A stretch of DNA of 36,094 nucleotides, taken from assembly GCA_007122335.1 (NCBI GenBank), contig SKTZ01000155.1, forward strand, positions 1 through 36,094, written 5' to 3'. The notes beneath the pieces were generated by a model. It was not told the DNA's origin. It searched no databases and saw nothing but the letters and a program-made list of their open reading frames with translations. Shown here one piece after another: positions 22,886-29,725 of the stretch. Positions within the stretch are counted from its first letter, which is position 1; every line of letters begins with the position of its first letter. This DNA is from Bacillota bacterium. GTDB lineage: Bacteria; Bacillota; Halanaerobiia; B1SED10-174. The position numbers and the translations under genes are program-made.

Positions 22886-23642
22886 GCTCGACCAGGTAAC
22901 GAAAAGGTTTGGAGGTCTCGTTGCCCTAAAAGATTTCAACGCAAACCTGGAAGAAGGTGAAATTGTTGGCCTGATCGGTCCTAACGGGGCCGGAAAAACC
23001 ACCGCCTTTAATGTAATAACCGGGGTTTATAAACCGGAGCAGGGGCGGGTAACCTTTAACAGCAGGGATATTACAATGCTGAAAGCCCATCCCCGCACAG
23101 CAATGGGAATCTGCAGAACTTTCCAGAACATTAGACTATTCGACCAGATGACCGTGCTGGAAAATATCCTGGTGGCAATGCACATCCGGTTGAAAAAATC
23201 AATATTTTCCGTTGTCGCTGGCTCTCCGGGTTACCAGAAAAGGGAAAAGGAAATGAAAGAAGAAGCCTTTGAACTGTTAAGGTACGTCAACCTTGACCAC
23301 CTGGCGGATGAAAGGGCACCCAATCTCCCTTACGGCCAACAGCGGCGCCTGGAGATTGGCCGAGCCCTGGCAACCAACCCCAAACTCCTGTTACTAGATG
23401 AGCCGGCAGCGGGAATGAACCCTCAGGAAACTGCTGAACTCATGGAGTTCATTAACAAAATTCAGGGTGAGTTCAAGCTAACAATCTTTATTATCGAACA
23501 TCAGATGATGGTAGTAATGGGAATCTGCAAGCGGATCCTGGTCCTGGATTACGGTTTAACCATTGCCCAGGGAACACCTAAGGAAATCCAAAATAATCCC
23601 AAGGTAATAGAAGCCTACCTGGGGGTGAAAGACAGTGCTTGA
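22872..23642 (+). CDS. livG: Branched-chain amino-acid-type ABC ATPase LivG
   Basis: A 256-residue ATP-binding subunit. It has the Walker A motif GPNGAGKTT, the signature LPYGQQRRLEIGRAL and the Walker B LLLLDEPAAGMN, with the H-loop in IIEHQMMVVMG. The NIRLFDQMTVLENILVAMH segment is characteristic of LivG. The ATG at 22872 has a GGGGTGGTGG site; the frame stays open 45 bases earlier, inside livM, but family alignments start at MAILKLDQVTKRFGG. It forms a heterodimer with LivF and powers the transporter. It overlaps livF by eight bases. Confidence 0.94.
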   Translation: MAILKLDQVTKRFGGLVALKDFNANLEEGEIVGLIGPNGAGKTTAFNVITGVYKPEQGRVTFNSRDITMLKAHPRTAMGICRTFQNIRLFDQMTVLENILVAMHIRLKKSIFSVVAGSPGYQKREKEMKEEAFELLRYVNLDHLADERAPNLPYGQQRRLEIGRALATNPKLLLLDEPAAGMNPQETAELMEFINKIQGEFKLTIFIIEHQMMVVMGICKRILVLDYGLTIAQGTPKEIQNNPKVIEAYLGVKDSA

Positions 23643-24348
23643 GCTAAAGGATGTTCATGTATATTACGAAGGTATCCATGCTTTAAAGGGGATATCTTTA
23701 AAAGTTGAAGAAGCCAGCATTGTCACCCTGATTGGAGCAAACGGAGCGGGAAAAAGTACCACTCTTAAAGCAATCTGCAATATGGTTCCCTATGAAGGCA
23801 CAATTAGTTTAAGGGGACAAGATTTACGAAAAATTAAAACCCACGAAATTGTGCGCCTGGGTATGACCATGGTTCCCGAGGGGAGAAGGATTTTCACCAA
23901 TCTAAACGTCATGGAAAATCTCCTTTTGGGGGCTTATGCCCGAAGGGAATCTAAAAAAGTCGAGGAGGACCTGGAATGGGTTTTTTCCCTATTCCCCCGG
24001 TTAAAAGAACGCCATAAACAGCAGGGGGGAACTCTTTCCGGCGGAGAACAGCAGATGCTGGCTCTGGGGCGGGCTTTAATGTCCAAACCAAAACTTCTTC
24101 TTATGGATGAACCTTCCCTGGGCCTTGCCCCACTATTGGTCCAGGAAATTTTTAAAATGATTGAGACCATCCACAAAGAAAAGGTAACTATTCTCCTGAT
24201 TGAACAAAACGCTCACATGGCTTTAAAGGTTGCGGATTACGGTTACGTCCTGGAAACAGGGACTGTTGCCATTGAAGGGCCCGGGAAAGAGCTTGTTGAT
24301 AGTCCCAAGGTCAAAGAAGCCTACCTGGGCCGGGAAGTAGAAGTTTAA
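23635..24348 (+). CDS. livF: Branched-chain amino-acid-type ABC ATPase LivF
   Basis: A 237-residue ATP-binding subunit. It has the Walker A motif GANGAGKST, the signature LSGGEQQMLALGRAL and the Walker B LLLMDEPSLGLAP. The phrase MVPEGRRIFTNLNVMENLLLGAY is diagnostic of LivF. The GTG start at 23635 lies inside the end of livG and is preceded by GGGGGTG. It is the last gene of the transporter operon; two hairpins follow before the glyA homologue. Confidence 0.94.
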   Translation: MLELKDVHVYYEGIHALKGISLKVEEASIVTLIGANGAGKSTTLKAICNMVPYEGTISLRGQDLRKIKTHEIVRLGMTMVPEGRRIFTNLNVMENLLLGAYARRESKKVEEDLEWVFSLFPRLKERHKQQGGTLSGGEQQMLALGRALMSKPKLLLMDEPSLGLAPLLVQEIFKMIETIHKEKVTILLIEQNAHMALKVADYGYVLETGTVAIEGPGKELVDSPKVKEAYLGREVEV

Positions 24349-24386
24349 TTCAGGGGGTTAAATTAGAAAACCCCCAGTCCTGAATC
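24346..24386 (+). repeat. First of two tandem hairpins after livF
   Basis: ATTCAGG and CCTGAAT form the outer stem, with GGGTT and AACCC inside around an A-rich loop. It begins at the livF stop and directly abuts the terminator hairpin. It could be an alternative structure that alters termination, or just a mRNA 3' end stabiliser. Confidence 0.5.
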
Positions 24387-24387
24387 A

Positions 24388-24425
24388 ATAAGAGGAGGGG
24401 GCTATAGCCCCTCCTCTTATTTTTC
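24388..24425 (+). terminator. Terminator between livF and the glyA homologue
   Basis: ATAAGAGGAGGGG pairs perfectly over 13 bp with CCCCTCCTCTTAT around a seven-base loop, and TTTT follows. This should end the liv transcript or attenuate read-through into the glyA homologue, which starts 40 bases later with its own ribosome site. Confidence 0.9.
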
Positions 24426-24464
24426 CACTGCGGGGGTAACCCTGTTTTATGGGAGGAATGAAGG

Positions 24465-25727
24465 ATGAAAAAATTAGCTTCAGTTGACCCTGAAGCAGCT
24501 CGCCTTGTTGAAGCCGAGCTGTACAGGCAGAATACCAACCTGGAATTAATAGCCTCGGAAAATTTCGTCTGTGAAGCTATCCTGGAAGCCCAGGGTTCTA
24601 TTCTTACCAATAAGTATGCTGAAGGATATCCGGGCAAACGTTATCATGGTGGCTGTGAACACATTGATAAAATTGAAGAGCTGGCAATTAAAAGAGCCTG
24701 TGACCTTTTTGGGGCTGAACACGCAAACGTTCAACCTCATTCTGGAGTAAATGCCAATCTGGCTGCCTACATGGCACTTATCAACCCCGGAGATACTATC
24801 CTGGGAATGCTCTTACAACACGGGGGGCACCTCTCCCATGGAAGTAAGGCGAGCATCACGGGTAATTTTTACAGGGGAGTTTTTTATGGTGTCAGCCCCG
24901 ACACGGAAATAATTGATTATGATGGAGTTGAAGAAATAGCAAAAAAACACCGACCCCGGCTTATTGTTGCAGGAGGCAGTGCATATCCCAGGCAAATTGA
25001 TTTTGCCAGGTTTAGAGAAATTGCCGATCAGGTTGGAGCTTTCTTTCTGGTGGACATGGCCCATATCGCGGGATTAATTGCTGCAGGACTTCACCCCAGT
25101 CCGGTGCCCCACGCCGATGTTGTTACAAGTACGACCACCAAGACAATGCGGGGAGCCCGGGGAGGTTTCATCCTTGCTGGAAAGAAATGGGCCAGTGCTA
25201 TTGACAGGGCTATTTTCCCCGGAACTCAGGGAGGGCCTATCCTGCAGAACGTTCTGGCCAAGGCCGTTACCTTCCGCATGGCCATGACCCAGGCATTTAG
25301 ACAGTACCAGGGCCAGGTGAAGAGTAACGCAGCTTTTTTAGCAGATCGCTTACAGGAAAAGGGCCTGCGGATTGTTTCGGGGGGAACTGATAACCACCTG
25401 ATGCTGGTTGATCTCCAGACTGCAGATTTAACCGGTCAAAAAGCAGAGGAAATCCTGGGGAGCATCGGTATTACCGTAAATAAAAACCTGATACCTTTTG
25501 ATTCAAGGCCTCCCACAGTAACGAGCGGAATCAGGATCGGGACGGCAGCCATAACCTCCCGGGGAATGAAAGAAAGGGAAATCGAGGAAATTGCCACAAT
25601 TATTTTTTCTGCCCTCCAGGAAGGAACCTCCCTAGATCCTGCTCCTTACCGCAGAAAGGTCCATGATTTGTGCCAGCGGTTTCCCCTGTACCTTGACCCC
25701 CTGGAATTTGCTTGCCTCCAGCCCTGA
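24465..25727 (+). CDS. glyA: Serine hydroxymethyltransferase homologue with altered active site
   Basis: A 420-residue PLP enzyme of the SHMT family, which normally interconverts serine plus tetrahydrofolate with glycine plus methylene-THF. The family signature is present ([40 protein letters not shown]), and the Schiff-base lysine is Lys226. Several residues that are nearly constant in SHMT differ. The TTHK motif is TTTK (Thr225 for the His equal to E. coli His228). KRYYGG is KRYHGG (His61 for Tyr65). SGSQAN is SGVNAN (Val95 for Ser99). GMNLAHGGH is GMLLQHGGH. It might therefore be a paralogue with another substrate, such as an alpha-methyl amino acid, or an aldolase. It follows the liv operon and its terminator. 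Start ATG 24465 has an AGGAATGAAGG site. Confidence 0.85.
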   Translation: MKKLASVDPEAARLVEAELYRQNTNLELIASENFVCEAILEAQGSILTNKYAEGYPGKRYHGGCEHIDKIEELAIKRACDLFGAEHANVQPHSGVNANLAAYMALINPGDTILGMLLQHGGHLSHGSKASITGNFYRGVFYGVSPDTEIIDYDGVEEIAKKHRPRLIVAGGSAYPRQIDFARFREIADQVGAFFLVDMAHIAGLIAAGLHPSPVPHADVVTSTTTKTMRGARGGFILAGKKWASAIDRAIFPGTQGGPILQNVLAKAVTFRMAMTQAFRQYQGQVKSNAAFLADRLQEKGLRIVSGGTDNHLMLVDLQTADLTGQKAEEILGSIGITVNKNLIPFDSRPPTVTSGIRIGTAAITSRGMKEREIEEIATIIFSALQEGTSLDPAPYRRKVHDLCQRFPLYLDPLEFACLQP

Positions 25728-25779
25728 CTTAGCTTTCACCCAAGAATGGACCCGGGTAATATAAATGAGTAAAAGCCAC

Positions 25780-26520
25780 CTAATCACGTTCAGGGATTAA
25801 TCGCAGGCTTTTATCCAGGTACCTGTAATGTTCCCAGAGGTGTTCAACCTGCCTGCGCAATACTTTTCTGGCCGTCCATTTTTCTCCTGGGTCAAGTGTA
25901 GGATAAAGAGTCGGGATGTATACCTTGTTGCTTTCTCCCTCTTTTATCTTTTCCAGTAGGAAGATCCGGGCTTTTTCATGGAAAAACTCTATCCGGTTTA
26001 ACTCATTAAGGTTATTATCAGCCCACTGGTCAACCTTCTGATCAATTCTGCTGCAATACCACCAGACTGTATTTCCAATATGTTGGAGGGTTTCCTGCAA
26101 ACTCCTTCGATTAGAATTGGGTTGAAACTCAAACTCCTCTTTACTTAAACCCTCCACCCTGTTCTCTATTTCCTGGCGGATATAGCCGGCAACTGTAAAA
26201 GCTTCTTCAACATTCCGTTTCGAGAGTTCGTTTTTATCGGAAGAAAAAAGGGCCATTGGAGCCCCTGATGCGCCCACTTCACCGGCACTATTTCTTACAA
26301 ATTCTGCCACTTTTATTTCCCCCGGCTCCGGGATTTCAATTCCTGGATCCCATTTTTTCCGAAACCTGATAAATTTTTCTACCTCTTTTTTCGAATTATT
26401 TACAACTTCCCGGGAAGTATTTCCCAACCAGCAACATCCCCAACTTCCTGCCCAGTGACCCATGCACATCCCCCTGGGGCCCTGTTCAAGTTGAATTTCT
26501 ATTACATTTATCGAAGACAA
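25780..26520 (-). CDS. DinB-family protein with an N-terminal HicB-like segment
   Basis: A 246-residue protein. The C-terminal part (about residues 110-240) is a DinB/YfiT-like four-helix bundle with the candidate metal ligands His142 in LQHIGNTVWWY and the His pair in VEHLWEHYRYL. Such proteins are often thiol-dependent transferases. The N-terminal 60 residues, with GSWGCCWLGNTSREVVNNSKK, resemble a HicB-type fold (the G-x-x-G-x-T-x-x-E-x-x-x-N pattern), so this may be a fusion. The TTG start at 26520 has GGGGAGG seven bases upstream. A linker (about 60-90) joins the two parts. Substrate and biological role are unknown. Confidence 0.75.
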   Translation of the reverse strand: MSSINVIEIQLEQGPRGMCMGHWAGSWGCCWLGNTSREVVNNSKKEVEKFIRFRKKWDPGIEIPEPGEIKVAEFVRNSAGEVGASGAPMALFSSDKNELSKRNVEEAFTVAGYIRQEIENRVEGLSKEEFEFQPNSNRRSLQETLQHIGNTVWWYCSRIDQKVDQWADNNLNELNRIEFFHEKARIFLLEKIKEGESNKVYIPTLYPTLDPGEKWTARKVLRRQVEHLWEHYRYLDKSLRLIPERD

Positions 26521-26565
26521 TTAACCAGCCTCCCCTGAATTGCAATGGTATTATCTAAAAAAAGA

Positions 26566-26596
26566 ACGACCATTAAAATGGCCGGTTTTCCTTTTT
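26566..26596 (+). terminator. Weak hairpin with T-tract in the leader of the next gene
   Basis: CCATT pairs with AATGG, with CG/CG beyond one mismatch, and is followed by TTTTCCTTTTTT. It lies 45 bases before the CDP-alcohol phosphatidyltransferase ATG. It may be an attenuator or chance; the stem is short. Confidence 0.3.
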
Positions 26597-26641
26597 TCCC
26601 CTTTTCCAGAGAATTGGTTTCCTGAAAAAAGGAGGGTTAAT

Positions 26642-27265
26642 ATGGCCCGTTTCAATAACTTAACCCGGAAAGAAGAAGAAATCAGGGATGCACTACTGGG
26701 AAGGTTTTTGGACCATATTCTTCCCTCATGGGTTCACCCCATCCATATTTCCCTAACCCGCCAGGTCATTTTTTTTTCAGCCCTCTTTTACTACATAAAC
26801 CAAGCCTGGCTCGAAGTTACAGTTATTTTGCTGGCCATTGTGGGGGGGCTTGATGCCCTGGACGGTTCTCTGGCCAGGGTCCGGAAGCAAAAAACCTGGA
26901 CAGGTTCATTTCTTGATCACCTCGGGGACTGGGCCCTGGGAATTTTTCTCGGAATTTTAGTTTTGTTGCATGATTTATTATCTCCGGTTTTAGTCCTTTT
27001 AATTATTCTTCCCCAGCTTGTTATTGCAATTACTGGGTTCCCCCGGAGGAAAAAGCTACTTCTGGAATTTAACCCCTCTTTTTTCTCCCGGCTCCAGTTT
27101 GCCCTGGTAATTTTTTCCTTTTGTTTTCTCCTCGCTTCAGTTGCCTGGGACAAAAGTTCATTCGCTCTTGTGGGCTATATTTTCTTATATGGTGAAATTT
27201 TTACCGCCTGGTTTTTAGCACTGACCCAGGTCAAATTGCTCAAAACCAGAAATAGAATTTTATAG
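26642..27265 (+). CDS. CDP-alcohol phosphatidyltransferase family protein
   Basis: A 207-residue integral membrane enzyme. It has the full catalytic motif D-x2-D-G-x2-A-R-x8-G-x3-D-x3-D: Asp71, Asp74, Gly75, Ala78-Arg79, Gly88, Asp92 and Asp96. These aspartates bind Mg2+ and activate the attacking alcohol. Family members swap CMP for an alcohol such as glycerol-3-phosphate, serine or inositol phosphate to make phospholipid head groups. The specific product cannot be read. About six hydrophobic segments are present. The ATG at 26642 has an AAAAGGAGGG site and is preferred over upstream in-frame codons. It stands alone between the DinB gene and a GNAT gene on the other strand. Confidence 0.9.
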   Translation: MARFNNLTRKEEEIRDALLGRFLDHILPSWVHPIHISLTRQVIFFSALFYYINQAWLEVTVILLAIVGGLDALDGSLARVRKQKTWTGSFLDHLGDWALGIFLGILVLLHDLLSPVLVLLIILPQLVIAITGFPRRKKLLLEFNPSFFSRLQFALVIFSFCFLLASVAWDKSSFALVGYIFLYGEIFTAWFLALTQVKLLKTRNRIL

Positions 27266-27302
27266 CTACAGGGGCAATAAGTTTTTTCCCAGGACTTTAA
27301 AC

Positions 27303-28094
27303 CTACATCTCTTCAGCCCAGAAAAAAGCCGGAATATCTTCTCTTTCCTCGAAACCAAGCTTTTTTGCAAGGGCAATCGATCCTTCTCTATAAGGCCAGG
27401 TTGCCCAGTTGGGAGCTAGTTCTTTTTTTATGCACTTCAGGATAAAGGCTGCAGCTACTATTTTGGCAAAACCTCTGCCCTGGTATTTTTCATTGGTCCT
27501 TATATCAATTTCCGCTTCCCCGCCCCCGGTAAAAATTGAATAACAGAAGCTAATAATTTCTTTTTCTTTTCGGATACAGTACCCGAAAGAACTTTTTGAA
27601 AAATCCGCAATTTCTCTTTCAATTTTTGCATCTGCAGCAAGGTCATTGTCCAGTTTTTCCATTTTATATCCCGGGGTAATACTCTCTATCCACTTATAAT
27701 AATCCTCCAGAATTCCGGGTTTAAGAACAAGTTTAAACTGCTTTCTGTGAATCCGGACCCCCCTTTTTTTCTGAAATAATTCTTCCAGATTTTTCAGGGT
27801 AGGTTCGGAATAAGAAAAGATAATCATGGATTTTTCCTGCATCCGGGGTAATATCTTTTGGAATAGGGTTCTGGCCAGGAGACGCTTATCTTCTTCAAAC
27901 ACCACATTGCCCAGTACAAACAGAAAGTTGACCCTGGTTACAACCAGGGCGAAATCGGGGTTTTCCGTTTTGTTTACAAATACCATTCCTGGGTGTTTGT
28001 TTTCGATTACCGCAAAAACCAGGGCTCGATTGTGGTCGATTTTGGCAGTGAGAGGTAAGATTTTCTCAAATTCATTTTTGGACAGCTCTAACAT
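27303..28094 (-). CDS. GNAT acetyltransferase, ZmaR-like (GNAT_acetyltran type)
   Basis: A 263-residue protein. The N-terminal half (about 1-110) is a non-GNAT lead domain and the C-terminal half is a GNAT domain. The acetyl-CoA motif is NEKYQGRGFAKIVAAAFILKC, followed by PNWATWPYREGSIALAKKLGF, typical of the group that includes zwittermicin A resistance protein. This family acetylates small molecules, sometimes antibiotics. The ATG at 28094 has a GGAG site eight bases away. It is probably in one transcript with the Fpg-like gene upstream (45 bp). The substrate is unknown. Confidence 0.83.
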   Translation of the reverse strand: MLELSKNEFEKILPLTAKIDHNRALVFAVIENKHPGMVFVNKTENPDFALVVTRVNFLFVLGNVVFEEDKRLLARTLFQKILPRMQEKSMIIFSYSEPTLKNLEELFQKKRGVRIHRKQFKLVLKPGILEDYYKWIESITPGYKMEKLDNDLAADAKIEREIADFSKSSFGYCIRKEKEIISFCYSIFTGGGEAEIDIRTNEKYQGRGFAKIVAAAFILKCIKKELAPNWATWPYREGSIALAKKLGFEEREDIPAFFWAEEM

Positions 28095-28139
28095 ATTAAT
28101 CACTCCATAGCTTTAAATAAACTTACATACCAATAGATT

Positions 28140-28970
28140 CTATGCTTTCTCGGGCTGGCAGCCAGGACAAAAATAAATACTGCCTCCCATGTAGGATTTT
28201 TTCTCAATAATTTTGCCGCACTTTGAACAGGAAGAACCAACGGTATTTTTACTCAGCAGGGTTCTATATCCACCCTTTTTACCAAAAAGATCTTTTTCTG
28301 TATCCCTGCCCCCCTGCTCTGTCATTTCCCCGAGGGTTTCTTTTATTTCCCTGAAAAGGTTTTCCTTATCCCTTTCAGAAAGAGATTTTATTTTTGTTTT
28401 CGGGTTAACACCTGCCCGGTAAAGGATATCCTGTAAAACCCCGTTGCCCAGACCAGGTATTCTTTGTTCGGTTGCCAAAAAAGCTTTAGCACTTAAGGTT
28501 TGCCTGCTTTCTTTGAGCAATTTTTCCCAGTATCGGTGATGGAATTCATCGGAAAGTGGGGAAGGTTTTTCTCTGCTCATCAAAAAATATTTGTTGTCAA
28601 TATCAGTATTCTTCTGGCAGAAGATCATTCCGTACATCTGAACGGAAACAGTTAGGGCATAGCCATCTGTAAATTCCAGAAGAAGCTGGTGTTTTTCCGG
28701 TATTTTTCCCCCGGGTTTATGCAAGAGAAACCGGCAGCCATCGCTGAGAAAAATCGAAACATCTTCTCCAACAATGATCTGAACCCAACTACCGCTTGCT
28801 TGTGCTGTTTTAATTTTCTTTCCTTCCAGTAAAGCAGGATAATTTTCAGATTCTGAAAAGAAAGCAAATTTATGCGGGGAATGCCCTACTATCACTTTTT
28901 TTATTTCCTTGCGGGAAATGTTTTCTCTGAGCTGCCGAGCCAGAACCTGAGCTTCAGGAAATTCTATCAC
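28140..28970 (-). CDS. Fpg/Nei family DNA-glycosylase homologue lacking catalytic Pro2
   Basis: A 276-residue protein of the formamidopyrimidine-DNA glycosylase / endonuclease VIII family. It has a beta-sandwich N-terminal domain, a helix-two-turn-helix (about residues 150-190, with QRIPGLGNGVLQDILYRAG) and a C-terminal zinc finger with C-x2-C at 248/251 and C-x2-C at 268/271. Active Fpg proteins begin M-P-E-L-P-E, using the Pro2 amine as nucleophile; here the start reads MIEFPEA, so Glu3, Pro5 and Glu6 are kept but Pro2 is Ile. The GTG at 28970 is chosen because GGAG lies nine bases before it, while the ATG at 28979 touches that ribosome site. It may bind lesions without lyase activity, or use another nucleophile. 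Confidence 0.85.
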   Translation of the reverse strand: MIEFPEAQVLARQLRENISRKEIKKVIVGHSPHKFAFFSESENYPALLEGKKIKTAQASGSWVQIIVGEDVSIFLSDGCRFLLHKPGGKIPEKHQLLLEFTDGYALTVSVQMYGMIFCQKNTDIDNKYFLMSREKPSPLSDEFHHRYWEKLLKESRQTLSAKAFLATEQRIPGLGNGVLQDILYRAGVNPKTKIKSLSERDKENLFREIKETLGEMTEQGGRDTEKDLFGKKGGYRTLLSKNTVGSSCSKCGKIIEKKSYMGGSIYFCPGCQPEKA

Positions 28971-28997
28971 TTTCTTCATCTCCTTTTTTGGACAGGG

Positions 28998-29474
28998 CTA
29001 TAATTCCTTTTCCAGTTCAATTTCGTGCAGAATAGGAATTCCGCCAAAACCCCGCTCTGGAATCTGAGGTTTTAACTTCCTCGACTCTTTGATTGCATTT
29101 AAATGAATATTTTCGATAACAAAACCCCGCTTCTGGTAAAAACGCAGGGCACGGGTATTATCATTTGTAGTAATTAACCATATTCTTTTACAACCGGCCT
29201 TACCCGCCTCAGTCTCAACCAGTTTTATCAATTCCTCTCCAATTCCCAAATTTTCTTTAAAGCTGTCCAGGGAAACTATTTCGCATTCAGTTCCCTCAAT
29301 ACTGTAAGTAATAAGGCCTTTTATTTCTTCATTTTCCAGAACTATAAATCCATCCAAATCTGAAATGAAATGTTTTTTGCCCTTGGAAACTATAAAATCC
29401 GAACCCCATCTATTTTGGACAAGTTCCAGTACCTTTTTTGTATTCTTTTTATCGATCTCCTGGAAATTAAACAA
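28998..29474 (-). CDS. GNAT acetyltransferase
   Basis: A 158-residue stand-alone GNAT protein. The acetyl-CoA binding motif is EENLGIGEEL-like (ENLGIGEELIKLVETEAGKA, about residues 87-106), followed by CKRIWLITTNDNTRALRFYQ, which is motif B with the usual N-T-x-A-x-x-F-Y. The start is a TTG at 29474 close behind GGAGGGG; the frame reads open to 29513, but no ribosome site supports a longer start. The substrate is unknown. It lies about 27 bp upstream of the Fpg-like gene on the same strand, so the minus-strand group GNAT, Fpg-like, ZmaR-like GNAT probably forms one transcript. Confidence 0.85.
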   Translation of the reverse strand: MFNFQEIDKKNTKKVLELVQNRWGSDFIVSKGKKHFISDLDGFIVLENEEIKGLITYSIEGTECEIVSLDSFKENLGIGEELIKLVETEAGKAGCKRIWLITTNDNTRALRFYQKRGFVIENIHLNAIKESRKLKPQIPERGFGGIPILHEIELEKEL

Positions 29475-29663
29475 GAAACCCCTCCTTTTTCCCAACCTTT
29501 TGGCCCGGAACACTTAAATTATAAAGTCACTTATACTTTACCATATTAACCTACCTATTCCAAACTAATTATTTCCAATTATTTTTTCATTTTTGAACAA
29601 ATACTAGCAGGAAAACCCAAAACCCAATAGAATTTAACTTAGAGATTATTTTCACTTATTAAA

Positions 29664-29686
29664 AAGGAGGTGTGTTATTGTTTTAA
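29664..29686 (+). other. Strong ribosome site followed by a two-codon ORF in the oppA leader
   Basis: AAGGAGGTG is followed seven bases later by TTG TTT TAA, a start codon, one sense codon and a stop. It lies 40 bases before the ATG of the SLH-binding protein, which has its own GAAGGAGG site. It could be a leader minigene or a decayed start; I see no larger frame. Confidence 0.3.
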
Positions 29687-29725
29687 GTATTTAAACAACT
29701 TTCACCATTTTAGAAGGAGGTTAAA

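Noticed and set aside
24426-24464. Glycine or THF riboswitch before the SHMT homologue
   Set aside because: Only about 40 bases remain after the terminator, and none of the conserved motifs is present.
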